Made by a program: the position numbers and the translations under genes. Below the pieces are notes generated by a model. The model was not told where the DNA came from, did not search any database, and was given only the letters and a program-made list of their open reading frames with translations. From Amycolatopsis taiwanensis DSM 45107 (GTDB lineage Bacteria > Actinomycetota > Actinomycetes > Mycobacteriales > Pseudonocardiaceae): a stretch of 64,000 bases of DNA. The stretch spans positions 1 to 64,000 of the forward strand of contig NZ_JAFB01000030.1 of NCBI RefSeq assembly GCF_000519205.1, written 5' to 3'. Below are positions 28,558 to 37,664 of the stretch, one piece after another (the first letter of the stretch is position 1; each line of letters starts with the position of its first letter).

Positions 28558-29348
28558 TGAAGTCCGGCCTCACCTGGCTGTTCGTGCCCGGGTCCCGGCC
28601 CGAGCGATTCGCCAAGGCCGTCGCGGCGGGCGCGGACGTGGTCGTCGTCGACCTGGAGGACGCCGTTCCGCCGGAGGGCAAGGCCGCCGCCCGGGAGAAC
28701 CTGCGCGCGGCGTGGCCGATCGGTCCGGACGTGGTGGTGCGCATCAACGCGCACAACAGCCCGGAATTCGACGCCGACCTGGTGCTTTGCCGGGATCTCG
28801 GCCCGGCCGCGGTGATGCTGCCGAAGACCGAGAGTGCCCAGGACGTGCAGGCCGTCGCCGACGGCACCGGCTGTCCGGTGCTCGGCCTCGTCGAAACGGC
28901 GCGGGGCTTCGTCAACCTCGGCGAGATCTGCACCGCGCCCGGGCTGGCCAGGCTGGTGTTCGGCAGCATCGACCTGGCGCTGGACCTCGGCACCACGGCC
29001 GACGCGGCATTGGACGCCTCGCGCAGCGACCTCGTCCGCTGGTCCGCGGCGTGCGGGCTGCCCGCGCCGCTCGACGGCGTCACGCCGTCGATCGACGATG
29101 TGGCGGCCATCGACCGGGATGCGCGCCGGGCGAAGGCGTGGGGCTTCGGTGGGAAACTGTGCATCCACCCAGCGCAACTAGCGGTCGTTCGCGACGCGAT
29201 GCGGCCGAGCGCCGAGGAGGTCGCGTGGGCAAGGCGTGTGATCGAAGCGGACGAGCAAGCGCAGGGCGCTGCGGTATCGCTGGACGGAGCGATGATCGAC
29301 CGGCCCGTGGTCGAGCGCGCCCGGCGGTTGCTGCAGGCGGCGGAGTAG
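28557..29348 (+). CDS. CitE-like HpcH/HpaI-family hydroxyacyl-CoA lyase
   Basis: A 263-aa TIM-barrel protein of the citrate lyase beta-subunit/malyl-CoA lyase superfamily. It shows SGLTWLFVPGSRPERFAKA at the start, VVVDLEDAVPPEGKAAAR, GLVETARGFVNL (metal-ligand Glu), VFGSIDLALDLG and KLCIHPAQL. Stand-alone CitE proteins (no citrate lyase alpha or gamma partner is present) commonly act on citramalyl-CoA, malyl-CoA or related esters, giving acetyl-CoA plus pyruvate or glyoxylate. ATG 28557 shares its A with the upstream stop. The substrate is inferred from the transporter and CoA-transferase neighbours. Confidence 0.85.
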   Translation: MKSGLTWLFVPGSRPERFAKAVAAGADVVVVDLEDAVPPEGKAAARENLRAAWPIGPDVVVRINAHNSPEFDADLVLCRDLGPAAVMLPKTESAQDVQAVADGTGCPVLGLVETARGFVNLGEICTAPGLARLVFGSIDLALDLGTTADAALDASRSDLVRWSAACGLPAPLDGVTPSIDDVAAIDRDARRAKAWGFGGKLCIHPAQLAVVRDAMRPSAEEVAWARRVIEADEQAQGAAVSLDGAMIDRPVVERARRLLQAAE

Positions 29349-29420
29349 GACCGCGCCGAGCGCAGAATGGTATGAATCCCGGTTGAGGGTGGTAAACGAG
29401 GTACTTGGAGCGGGATCGAC

Positions 29421-30347
29421 TTGGACATCGCCCACCTGCGCGATTTCATCGCGGTCGTCGACTCGGGCAGCCTCACCCGCGCCGCCGCCGGGCTCTACGT
29501 CTCGCAGCCGGCCCTGAGCCAGCGGATCGCCCAGCTGGAAGCCGAACTCGGCGTCCGGCTGCTCGAGCGCGGGCCGCGTGGCGTGACGCCCACCGCGGCG
29601 GGCCGCGCGCTCTACCGGGACGCTCAGCAGCTCGTGCGGCAGTTCGACCGGATCGCCGGCGATGTGCTCAACGGCGACCACATCCACGGCCCCGTCGCGG
29701 TCGGGCTGCCCACGACGGTGTCGGTGCGCCTGGCTCCGGCGCTGTACTCCTGGACGAAGGCCAACCACCCCGGCATCCACCTGCAGCTCTTCGAGTCGAT
29801 GAGCGGCTACATCCAGGAACTGCTCACCCTCGGCCGCCTCGACCTGGCCGTGCTGTACCGCGACGACGATGCCGTCCGCCCGGCCGAAACGCTGCTGTAC
29901 TCGGAGGACCTGTTCCTCATCGGGCAACCGAAGCCGCCTGCCGCCGAAGCGGACGAGATCGGATTGGTGGACCTGCAGAACACGCCGCTGGTGGTGCCGG
30001 GCGGGCGCAGCAACCTGCGGGCGCTGATCGACCGGGCCTTCGCCGCCCAGGGCCTGGTGCCCTCGATCGTCGCGGACGTGGACTCGCTGGGCGCGATGAT
30101 CCGCATCGCGGCCGGCGGCGAGGCGTGCACGATCCTCCCGTTGTCGAGCGTCGCGGACCAGGCGAACCACCGTGATCTCGGGGTGCGGCGAATCCGCAAC
30201 CCGGTCATCTCGCGGAGCGTCGCGGTCTGCACCGCCGTCGAGTACTACCCGGCCCGGGATGCGGTGGCGGCGGTGCGGGAGGGTATCTCGGTCGTGACGC
30301 GGCAGATGGCCGCGGCCGGCGAATGGCCGGGAATCCGGCCGGCCTAG
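29421..30347 (+). CDS. LysR-family transcriptional regulator
   Basis: A 308-aa LysR protein. The N-terminal winged helix (~1-60) reads LDIAHLRDFIAVVDSGSLTRAAAGLYVSQPAL-type sequence, and the substrate-binding domain (~90-300) includes LLYSEDLFLIGQP and PGGRSNLRALIDRAF. The start is a TTG at 29421 with GGAG about 10 nt upstream; no ATG or GTG gives the whole helix. It is the last plus-strand gene of the 2-hydroxy acid module and the likely regulator of it. It converges on the PPOX gene with 10 nt between stops. Confidence 0.85.
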   Translation: MDIAHLRDFIAVVDSGSLTRAAAGLYVSQPALSQRIAQLEAELGVRLLERGPRGVTPTAAGRALYRDAQQLVRQFDRIAGDVLNGDHIHGPVAVGLPTTVSVRLAPALYSWTKANHPGIHLQLFESMSGYIQELLTLGRLDLAVLYRDDDAVRPAETLLYSEDLFLIGQPKPPAAEADEIGLVDLQNTPLVVPGGRSNLRALIDRAFAAQGLVPSIVADVDSLGAMIRIAAGGEACTILPLSSVADQANHRDLGVRRIRNPVISRSVAVCTAVEYYPARDAVAAVREGISVVTRQMAAAGEWPGIRPA

Positions 30348-30357
30348 CGCTAGCGAT

Positions 30358-30738
30358 TCACACCGTACGGCTCACCCGTGGTCCGTCCAGGCCCCATGAA
30401 ACGATCTTGACAGGAGTGATCCTGATGATCTCCCGGGAAAAGTAGGGCAGGGGTGGCTCGTGGTCGGTCAATGCCACCGCGGTGCCCCGAATCTCGATGC
30501 CTCGGGGCACCCACGGATCGACCGTCGCTACATCGTCCACTACGAACGCGACCGTACTGCCTCGCTGGACGTTCCGGAATTTTTTCGATGAGCCCAGCGC
30601 GTGCCCGCCGATGGTGATCGTGCCGTCGTCGACGAAGAAGTTGGTTGGATTGTTCTGCACCTGCCCGTCCGGCGAGATGGTGGCCAGCCGCCCGATGGGC
30701 TGGGCGGCCAGGTAGTCCAGTTCTGCTTCAGTGAACAC
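30358..30738 (-). CDS. PPOX-class F420-dependent oxidoreductase
   Basis: A 126-aa split-barrel flavin/F420-binding protein of the pyridoxamine-5'-phosphate oxidase-like superfamily. Typical segments are YLAAQPIGRLATISPDGQVQ, NFFVDDGTITIGG and SKKFRNVQRGSTVAFVVDD, with EIRGTAVAL at the end of the barrel. Such proteins use F420H2 or FMN; the substrate is unknown. GTG 30738 follows CAGAAT by 6 nt, again compatible with a leaderless start. Confidence 0.82.
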   Translation of the reverse strand: MFTEAELDYLAAQPIGRLATISPDGQVQNNPTNFFVDDGTITIGGHALGSSKKFRNVQRGSTVAFVVDDVATVDPWVPRGIEIRGTAVALTDHEPPLPYFSREIIRITPVKIVSWGLDGPRVSRTV

Positions 30739-30957
30739 CGGACGATTCTGATGCTTGACGTGGACGTCAACGCAAGTCCGGCCGGGCGTGCGGCCCTAGT
30801 ATTCGCCAGCCCGCCGCTTTCATGCGGTTTGTGGTGACCTGGGTGGAATGCCTGTCCGGCAAAGGGAAGCGCCGTCGATGACGAGCGACGGGGCCGGATA
30901 CCGTGCACGAGCCGGCGGAAACCGTCGGCGTGGTCCGGGACGGGAGGGGGAGAAGCG

Positions 30958-33675
30958 ATGCTGTGTGGCCGCGGCGAGGAGCAGGCGGTCATCGACCGGC
31001 TGCTGGCCGGTGCCCGGTCGGGCAGCAGCGGCACCCTGGTCGTCCGCGGCGAGCCCGGTATCGGCAAGACCGCGCTGCTCGAGTACGCGGTCGCCTCGGC
31101 GAGCGGGATGCGGGTGCTCCGCAGCGCCGGTGTGGAGTCCGAGGCCGAACTCCCCTTCGCCGGGCTGCACCTGCTGCTGGGCGGCGCGCTGGACTGTCTG
31201 CCCCGCCTGCCCGGCCCGCAACGGCGGGCGCTGGAGGGGGCGTTCGGGCTGGCGTCCGCCCAACCAGGCGACGGGCTGTTCGTAGGGCTCGCCGTGCTGT
31301 CGCTGCTTTCCGAACTGGCCGAGGACGGGCCCCTGCTCTGTGTCGTCGACGACGCCCAGTGGCTGGACCGGGCATCCGCCGGAGCGCTGCTGCTCGCCGC
31401 CAGACGGTTGCACGCTGAGGGCGTCGCCCTGCTGCTCGCCGCCCGGGACGGCGAGGACACCGCCATCGCCCCGGGGCTGCCGGAACTGACCCTCACCGGG
31501 TTGAGCGCCGTCGACGCCGCGGCACTGCTCGACGCACAAGGCGGTGAGCTGGCCGCCGGCGTCCGGCACCGGGTGCTCACCGAGTCCGGCGGGAATCCGT
31601 TGGCGCTGCTGGAACTTCCGGCAGCGTTGGCCGGCCAGGGCCACGGCGGAGCGGTTCGGACCGGCAGCCTTCCGCTGACCACGCGGCTGCGCATCGCGTT
31701 CCACGGTCAGGCCAGCAGGCTGCCGCCGGCCACGCAGACCATGTTGCTGCTCGCCGCGGCGGGTGGTGATGGCCTCGGTACCATCCTGCGCGCCGCGGCA
31801 TCCTTTGGTGCCGGGCTCGCCGACCTGGCGGCAGCGGAACGGGCCGGTCTGGTCCGGGTCACCGACCAGGCCGTGACGTTCCGCCATTCGCTGGTGCGGG
31901 CGGCGGTGTACCAGGGAGCGCCGCTTGCCCGGCGGCTTGCGGCACACGAGGCGCTGGCCGAGGTCCTCGACACGCCGGCGGAAGCCGACCGCCGTAGCTG
32001 GCATCTCGCCTCGGCCGTGACCGGGCCGGACGAACAGGTTGCCACCGAACTGGAAGGCGCCGCGGTCCGCGCAGGGCAGCGCAGCGGATACGCCGCCGCG
32101 GCCGCGGCGTATGCGCGCGCCGCCCAGCTCAGCGTCGATCCGATCGCCTGCGCCCGACGACTCACCCTGGCCGCGGAGGCCGCCGGCGAGGTCGGGGATC
32201 TGGACTATGCCCGGGAACTGGCCGAGCGCGCGGCCGGCCGCGGCGACGACACCGCACTGCTGGCCAGGCTGGCACACGTACGCGCGGCGGCCGACTTCGG
32301 GCAGGGCGCGCTGCACGCCGCCTTCGCGCAGCTGTGTACCGGCGTCGATCTCGTCTCGAACGACGAGCCACATCGGACGCTGTGGATGCTGACCGACATG
32401 GTCTTCCTGTCGTGGCACGCCGACGACCGGGACCTGGCCGCCACCACCGGTGCCCGGCTGGACTCCCTGCCGCTGCCGGCCACCGATCCGCTGGCGCCCC
32501 ACCATGACCTCCTGCGCTGGCTGGTCGTGCTGGCGTCGGACCGGCCGGCCGACGGCCTCCCCCGGCTTCCCGACGTGATGGCACGCGCCGCCCGTACGGC
32601 GTCGGCCAACCTGCGGGGTCTGCTGCTGACCGTGGCCGCCGCCCTGGTCGTCGGGGACGATGCGCGCGCCGCCGAGTTGGCGGCCGCGGTGAGCCGGACC
32701 GCGCGGCACCAGGGCAGGATCGGTCTCCTCGCACCCGCGCTGGTCTACCTGGCCTGGACCCGGTTCACGCTGGGCAACCACCGCGACGCGCTGACCATGG
32801 CGGCCGAGGCGGCGCGGATGGCCCAGGACACCGAACAGCACGAGTGGCACAGCCAGGCGAACTCGGTGCTGGCCTGCCTCGCCGCGGTGACCGGTGACCA
32901 GCAGCGCTGCCGGGAAACGGCGAAGGTGGCGATCCGCGACGCGACCACCCCGAACTCCATCGGCGCGCTGGCCGGCCGGTGGGCACTCGGACTGCTCGAA
33001 CTCGGGCTGGGCCGGGCCGGGACGGCACTGGCCCACCTGGAGACCTTCACCCAGGGCACGCTGCGTTGCCAACTGCCGATCATCCGCAGCACACCCGATC
33101 TCATCGAGTCCGCCGTCCGCCTCGGCGAACCGGCACGCGCCGCCGAACCCTTCGACCGGCTGGCGGCGTTCGCCGCGCACTCCGGGCAACCTTGGCTCAA
33201 CGCACTCGTCCTGCGCTGCACGGCGTTGCTCGCGACCGACGAGGACGCCGAGCAGCACTACCTCGGGGCGCTGGCGCTGCGCGACGACAACCACCCGATG
33301 GACGCCGCCCGTACCCAGCTGCTGTACGGGGAATGGTTGCGCCGGGCCCGCCGCCGCTCGGACGCCCGCCGGCACCTCCGCGAAGCCCTGCACACCTTCG
33401 ACCGGCTGGGCGCGGAACCCTGGGCCGACCGCGCCCGAGCCGAGCTCAACGCCATTGGCGGTGCCGCCGCGACCGGCCGGGCATCCGGCGCGCTGGCCGG
33501 CCTCACTCCGCAGGAGTTGCAGATCGTGCGGCTGGCCGCCTCCGGCATGTCCAATCGCGACATCGCGGCGCAACTGTTTCTCAGCCCCCGCACGGTCGGC
33601 TACCACCTGTACAAGGCATACCCGAAGCTCGGGGTGACCTCGCGGGCGGAGCTGCCTGCCGTGGCCGGGGACTGA
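30958..33675 (+). CDS. Large ATP-binding LuxR-family (LAL) transcriptional regulator
   Basis: A 905-aa LAL/STAND regulator. Walker A GEPGIGKT is at residues 31-38, with Walker B LLCVVDDAQWLD near 125. It then has a winged-helix-like part, a long helical TPR-like region (~330-820) and a C-terminal LuxR HTH: LTPQELQIVRLAASGMSNRD followed by IAAQLFLSPRTVGYHLYKAY. Proteins of this type are often pathway activators in actinomycetes that respond to ligand or protein signals. ATG 30958 has GGAGGGGGAG upstream. No biosynthetic cluster adjoins it, so its target is not evident. Confidence 0.9.
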   Translation: MLCGRGEEQAVIDRLLAGARSGSSGTLVVRGEPGIGKTALLEYAVASASGMRVLRSAGVESEAELPFAGLHLLLGGALDCLPRLPGPQRRALEGAFGLASAQPGDGLFVGLAVLSLLSELAEDGPLLCVVDDAQWLDRASAGALLLAARRLHAEGVALLLAARDGEDTAIAPGLPELTLTGLSAVDAAALLDAQGGELAAGVRHRVLTESGGNPLALLELPAALAGQGHGGAVRTGSLPLTTRLRIAFHGQASRLPPATQTMLLLAAAGGDGLGTILRAAASFGAGLADLAAAERAGLVRVTDQAVTFRHSLVRAAVYQGAPLARRLAAHEALAEVLDTPAEADRRSWHLASAVTGPDEQVATELEGAAVRAGQRSGYAAAAAAYARAAQLSVDPIACARRLTLAAEAAGEVGDLDYARELAERAAGRGDDTALLARLAHVRAAADFGQGALHAAFAQLCTGVDLVSNDEPHRTLWMLTDMVFLSWHADDRDLAATTGARLDSLPLPATDPLAPHHDLLRWLVVLASDRPADGLPRLPDVMARAARTASANLRGLLLTVAAALVVGDDARAAELAAAVSRTARHQGRIGLLAPALVYLAWTRFTLGNHRDALTMAAEAARMAQDTEQHEWHSQANSVLACLAAVTGDQQRCRETAKVAIRDATTPNSIGALAGRWALGLLELGLGRAGTALAHLETFTQGTLRCQLPIIRSTPDLIESAVRLGEPARAAEPFDRLAAFAAHSGQPWLNALVLRCTALLATDEDAEQHYLGALALRDDNHPMDAARTQLLYGEWLRRARRRSDARRHLREALHTFDRLGAEPWADRARAELNAIGGAAATGRASGALAGLTPQELQIVRLAASGMSNRDIAAQLFLSPRTVGYHLYKAYPKLGVTSRAELPAVAGD

Positions 33676-33677
33676 CC

Positions 33678-33719
33678 CGGCCCGATGGTCCCCACCGACG
33701 GCGGGAGACCACCGGGCCG
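33678..33719. terminator. Bidirectional hairpin between convergent genes
   Basis: CGGCCCGATGGTC (33678-33690) pairs with GACCACCGGGCCG (33707-33719) with a single G-U type mismatch, a 13-bp stem with a 16-nt loop. It lies between the ends of the LAL gene and the NTF2-like gene. No T tract on either side. Confidence 0.6.
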
Positions 33720-33766
33720 CAGCAGGCCGGCGCGCCGCTCAGCTCAGAAGCGTTTTCGCTCGTGGC

Positions 33767-34135
33767 TCAGGCTTGGCCAGGAACCTTGTCCAGGAACCCG
33801 TGCACCTGCCGGATCCTGCCGTCCTCGGTGAGCGCGACCACGTCGAAACCGACCACGATCGGCTCGGCGCCGGCCGGCCCGAGGTTCCAGGTGAACCGGG
33901 CCACGTCGTGGTGGCCGTCCACCGATCCGCCGAGGGTGAACACCATGCCGGCGAACTGCGCCTGCACCGCCGCCAGGGTGGCGTCGATGGCATCCCGCCC
34001 CTCCGCATCGACGAGCGGGTCGACGTAGCGTCCGTCCACTGTGTATAGCTCGTCGACCAGCGCGCGGCGGGCAGCCGGGTCCGTCTCGTTCCAGGCGGCG
34101 AGGTAGCGCTGGGCAATACCGGTGTAGTCCGTCAT
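33767..34135 (-). CDS. NTF2-like (SnoaL-type) protein
   Basis: A 122-aa cone-shaped alpha+beta fold protein of the nuclear transport factor 2-like superfamily. It has a helical start (IAQRYLAAWNETDPAARRALVDELYT), VDGRYVDPLVDAEGRDAIDATLAAV, and closing strands FVVGF-like IVVGFDVVALTEDGRIRQVHGFLDKV. The superfamily includes isomerases, cyclases and non-catalytic binders; no catalytic set is clear. ATG 34135 (MTDYTG) is preferred over an upstream TTG. It faces the LAL gene tail to tail. Confidence 0.75.
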   Translation of the reverse strand: MTDYTGIAQRYLAAWNETDPAARRALVDELYTVDGRYVDPLVDAEGRDAIDATLAAVQAQFAGMVFTLGGSVDGHHDVARFTWNLGPAGAEPIVVGFDVVALTEDGRIRQVHGFLDKVPGQA

Positions 34136-34247
34136 CACGTTCGTCCTGTCCAAAGTGTCGATCTCTGACAGCCAGGACGCTACGGACCGCTCGACGGCGG
34201 CGAATCAGTCAACGGTTCAGTAGTTCGGGCGCCGGTTCACCGTCGGA

Positions 34248-34556
34248 TCAGTACCGCCCGCAGACCCCCAAAAACCGGACGAGGCCCGCTTTTGGTGGAG
34301 CCGGAGCGACAGGTGGCGGGTGCGAGTCCGGTGGCCAGTTCGCGGACGTTGGCGATGTCGGACGAGCCGATGCCCCAAGACCCGTGCCGCAGCCGATTTC
34401 GAGACAGATTCCGCTGCCGTCGCCGAGAAGATCGCGCAGCGCACGGCCAATGCCGAGCGGGTCGTGACCCGGTGTCCCGAGCTCCAACCGCTGGGCGCTG
34501 AGGAACTGCTCCTCATACCAATCCGCGATCTCGTCGTATGCCGCCGTCGCCACCAC
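34248..34556 (-). pseudogene. Truncated SAM-dependent methyltransferase remnant
   Basis: The first ~55 residues read as a class I methyltransferase: MVATAAYDEIADWYEEQFL and motif I ICLEIGCGTG. After that glycine loop the reading frame loses all similarity and becomes a Pro/Ser/Ala-rich tail ending at residue 102. Another frame shows a possible continuation (IANVREL), so one or more indels or a deletion have broken the gene. An intact enzyme of this type would be ~240 aa. No activity expected. Confidence 0.65.
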
Positions 34557-34643
34557 ACCATTGGACCCTCGCGGTGGCCGCGGACGCCACAGATTCCGCC
34601 AGTGGCGAAACCACCGCGCGGTTGATTCCGGACGATTCTGGGG

Positions 34644-34853
34644 TCAAAGGAGTTTGGTGGCTTCGAGTGCCAGCGGATCGAACGAGCCGGGATCGCTTTC
34701 CGCTTGGTGGAGGAGATCGGCGCGCATCCGCGGGTCCCAGAACTGGCGGATGTGCGCCGCGATCGCCGTCGCCGCGGCCTTGGCGTCCTGGTGGTGGAAC
34801 TGGACCGCGATCTCGTTGGCCAACCGGACCTGGGGAGAGGTGGTGGTGTCCAT
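34644..34853 (-). CDS. fdsD: NAD-dependent formate dehydrogenase, delta subunit
   Basis: A 69-aa protein matching the small FdsD subunit: VRLANEIAVQFHHQDAKAAATAIAAHIRQFW followed by DPRMRADLLHQ. FdsD is needed in Cupriavidus and Rhodobacter for full activity or assembly of the FdsABG complex. ATG 34853 directly abuts the fdsA stop (34854-34856), so it is the last gene of the fdsGBAD operon. Confidence 0.88.
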   Translation of the reverse strand: MDTTTSPQVRLANEIAVQFHHQDAKAAATAIAAHIRQFWDPRMRADLLHQAESDPGSFDPLALEATKLL

Positions 34854-37664
34854 TCAGTCCACCAGCGCCGGTTCGCTCAGCTGGTCGCGTTCGGGTCGCC
34901 CGGCCGAGGTTCTGAGTCCGACTTGGACCGCGGTGACCTTGTATTCGGGGCAGTTGGTGGCCCAGTCGGAGTTCTCCGTGGTCACTACGTTCGCGCCGGT
35001 CACTGGATGGTGGAAGGTGGTATAGACGACCCCGACCGGCATCCGGTCGGAGATCACCGCGTGGAGCGTGGTCTCGCCGACCCGGCTGGTCAGGGTCACC
35101 TCGTCGCCGGTGGTGATGCCGCGTTCTTCGGCGTCGTGCGGGTGGATCTCCAGCACGTCCTCCGGATGCCACGCGACGTTGCCGGTACGGCGGGTCTGCG
35201 CGCCGACGTTGTACTGGCTCAGGATCCGGCCGGTGGTCAGGATCAGCGGGAACCTTCGGGTGCTGCGTTCGCTGGTCGGCACGAACGGGGTCGGCACGAA
35301 CCTGCCCTTACCGCGCACGAAGGTGTCGACGTGCATGGTCGGCGTGCCCTCGGGCGCGGCGTCGTTGCACGGCCACTGCACGCTGCCCAGCTTGTCGAGC
35401 TTGGCGAAGGAGACCCCGGCGAAGGTCGGGGTGAGGGCGGCGATCTCGTCCATGATCTCGCGCGGGTGCGCATAGGTCATGGGGTAGCCCATCGCGGTCG
35501 CGATCTCGCAGGCGACCTCCCACTCGTGCTTGCCGCTGCGCGGCGCCATCACCGGCCGGACGCGGTTGATGCGGCGCTCCGCGTTGGTGAACGTCCCGTC
35601 CTTTTCCAAGAAGGACGTGCCGGGCAGGAACACGTGCGCGTACTTGGCGGTCTCGTTGAGGAACAGGTCCTGAACCACGACCAGTTCCATGGCCGACAGC
35701 GCCGCGGTCACGTGCTGGGTGTTGGGGTCCGATTGCGCGATGTCCTCGCCCTGCACGAACAAGCCACGGAAGGTGCCGGCGACGGCGGCATCGAACATGT
35801 TGGGAATGCGCAGTCCCGGCTCCGGTTCGAGGCTGCGGCCCCACAGGTCCTCGAACACGCCGCGCACCGCGTCGTCGGAGATGTGCCGGTAGCCGGACAG
35901 TTCGTGCGGGAACGAGCCCATGTCGCACGAGCCCTGCACGTTGTTCTGGCCGCGCAACGGGTTCACCCCGACGCCCTCGCGGCCGATGTTGCCGGTGGCC
36001 ATGGCGAGGTTGGCCAGGCCCATCACCATGGTGGAGCCCTGGCTGTGCTCGGTCACCCCCAGCCCGTAGTAGATCGCCCCGTTTCCACCCGTGGCGTACA
36101 GCCGTGCGGCGGCGCGCAGCTCTTCGGCGGGGACACCGGTGATCGGCTCGGTCACTTCCGGGCTGTTCTCCGGGCTCGCGATGAACTCCGCCCAGGCGTC
36201 GAACTCCTCGCAGCGGTCGTCCACAAAGGACCGGTCGACCAGGCCCTCGGTGACCACGACGTGCGCCATCGCGTTGATCACGGCGACGTTGGCCCCCGGC
36301 TTGAGCTGGAGGTGATGGCTGGCCTCGATGTGCGGCGAGCGGATGAGGTCGATCCGCCGCGGGTCGACCACGATGAGCTTCGCGCCCTCGCGCAGCCGGC
36401 GTTTCATGCGGGAGGCGAACACGGGATGGGCGTCGGTGGGGTTCGCGCCGATCACCACGATCACGTCGGCCTTGGCGACCGACCGGAAGTCCTGCGTGCC
36501 CGCCGACGTGCCGAAGGTCTGCTTCAGGCCGTAGCCGGTGGGGGAGTGGCAGACCCGCGCACAGGTGTCGACGTTGTTGTTGCCGAACGCGGCGCGCACC
36601 ATCTTCTGCACCACGTAGACCTCTTCGTTGGTGCAGCGCGAAGACGTGATGCCGCCGACCGCGCCGACCCCGTACCGTGCCTGGAGTTCGCGCATCTTGT
36701 CGGCCACATAGCCGATGGCGGTATCCCAGTCGACCTCGCGCCATTCGTCGTCGATGGTGTCGCGGACCATGGGGTTGAGTTTGCGGTCGGGGTGGGTGGC
36801 GTAGCCGAAGGCGAACCGGCCCTTGACGCACGAGTGGCCCTCGTTGGCGTCGCCGTTCTTGTACGGCACCATGCGCACCAGTTCGTCACCGCGCAACTCG
36901 GCCTTGAACGAGCAGCCGACCCCGCAGTAGGCGCACGTGGTGATCACGCTCCGGCTCGGCATCCCGAGGTTCACCACGGACTTCTCCTCCAGCGTGGCCG
37001 TCGGGCAGGCCTGCACGCAGGCGCCGCAGGACACGCATTCGGAGTCGAAGAACAGCTCACCGGCGCTGGCGGAGACCTTCGAGTCGAACCCGCGGCCCTC
37101 GATGGTCAGCGCGAGGGTGCCCTGGATCTCGTCGCAGGCCCGCACACACCGTGAGCACACGATGCACTTCGACGGGTCGAAGTCGAAATACGGGTTGCTG
37201 GTGTCGGTCTCCGCGTCGAGGTGGTTGGCGCCTTCGTAGCCGTAGCGCACCTGGCGCAGCCCGACCCGTCCGGACATGTCCTGCAGTTCGCAGTCCCCGT
37301 TGGCCGAGCAGGTCAGGCAGTCCAGGGGATGGTCGGAGATGTAGAGCTCCATCACGCCTTGCCGGAGCTTTTCCACCCGCGGGGTCTGCGTGTGCACCTT
37401 CATGCCCTCGGCCACCGGGGTGGTGCACGACGCGGGGGTGCCGGGGCGGCCGTCGATCTCCACCAGACACAGCCGGCACGAACCGAACGCCTCCAGCGTG
37501 TCGGTCGCGCACAGCTTCGGCACTTCCACACCCGCCAACGCCGCTGCGCGCATCACCGAGGTACCTTCCGGCACGGTCACCGGCTGGCCGTCGACCTCCA
37601 GGTTGACGGTGTCGGGTCCCGCCTTGGCCGGGGTGCCCAGGTCCGGCTCCTTCAACAAGCTCAT
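34854..37664 (-). CDS. fdsA: NAD-dependent formate dehydrogenase, alpha (molybdenum) subunit
   Basis: A 936-aa catalytic subunit oxidising formate to CO2. The N-terminal part carries a 2Fe-2S ferredoxin domain (FGSCRLCLVEIDGRPGTPASC) and NuoG-like 4Fe-4S ligands (CLTCSANGDCELQ). Two further 4Fe-4S motifs are CIVCSRCVRACDE and CVSCGACVQACPT. The Mo/W-bis-MGD part starts with CAYCGVGCSF. The metal ligand is a cysteine, not selenocysteine, in DTCARVCHSPTGYG, followed by the conserved His. A molybdopterin-dinucleotide-binding domain ends the chain. ATG 37664 has GGAGGG upstream and overlaps the fdsB stop (ATGA). No FdhD or MobA gene is nearby, so cofactor insertion is supplied from elsewhere. Confidence 0.95.
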   Translation of the reverse strand: MSLLKEPDLGTPAKAGPDTVNLEVDGQPVTVPEGTSVMRAAALAGVEVPKLCATDTLEAFGSCRLCLVEIDGRPGTPASCTTPVAEGMKVHTQTPRVEKLRQGVMELYISDHPLDCLTCSANGDCELQDMSGRVGLRQVRYGYEGANHLDAETDTSNPYFDFDPSKCIVCSRCVRACDEIQGTLALTIEGRGFDSKVSASAGELFFDSECVSCGACVQACPTATLEEKSVVNLGMPSRSVITTCAYCGVGCSFKAELRGDELVRMVPYKNGDANEGHSCVKGRFAFGYATHPDRKLNPMVRDTIDDEWREVDWDTAIGYVADKMRELQARYGVGAVGGITSSRCTNEEVYVVQKMVRAAFGNNNVDTCARVCHSPTGYGLKQTFGTSAGTQDFRSVAKADVIVVIGANPTDAHPVFASRMKRRLREGAKLIVVDPRRIDLIRSPHIEASHHLQLKPGANVAVINAMAHVVVTEGLVDRSFVDDRCEEFDAWAEFIASPENSPEVTEPITGVPAEELRAAARLYATGGNGAIYYGLGVTEHSQGSTMVMGLANLAMATGNIGREGVGVNPLRGQNNVQGSCDMGSFPHELSGYRHISDDAVRGVFEDLWGRSLEPEPGLRIPNMFDAAVAGTFRGLFVQGEDIAQSDPNTQHVTAALSAMELVVVQDLFLNETAKYAHVFLPGTSFLEKDGTFTNAERRINRVRPVMAPRSGKHEWEVACEIATAMGYPMTYAHPREIMDEIAALTPTFAGVSFAKLDKLGSVQWPCNDAAPEGTPTMHVDTFVRGKGRFVPTPFVPTSERSTRRFPLILTTGRILSQYNVGAQTRRTGNVAWHPEDVLEIHPHDAEERGITTGDEVTLTSRVGETTLHAVISDRMPVGVVYTTFHHPVTGANVVTTENSDWATNCPEYKVTAVQVGLRTSAGRPERDQLSEPALVD

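Noticed and set aside
30820..33606. 928-codon minus-strand ORF opposite the LuxR-type regulator
   Set aside because: High-GC antisense frame; Gly/Arg/Gln-rich without domains, while the plus strand encodes a complete LAL regulator.
34704..37154. 816-codon plus-strand ORF opposite fdsA
   Set aside because: Antisense shadow of a gene with full catalytic motifs; the translation is His/Val/Arg-rich nonsense.
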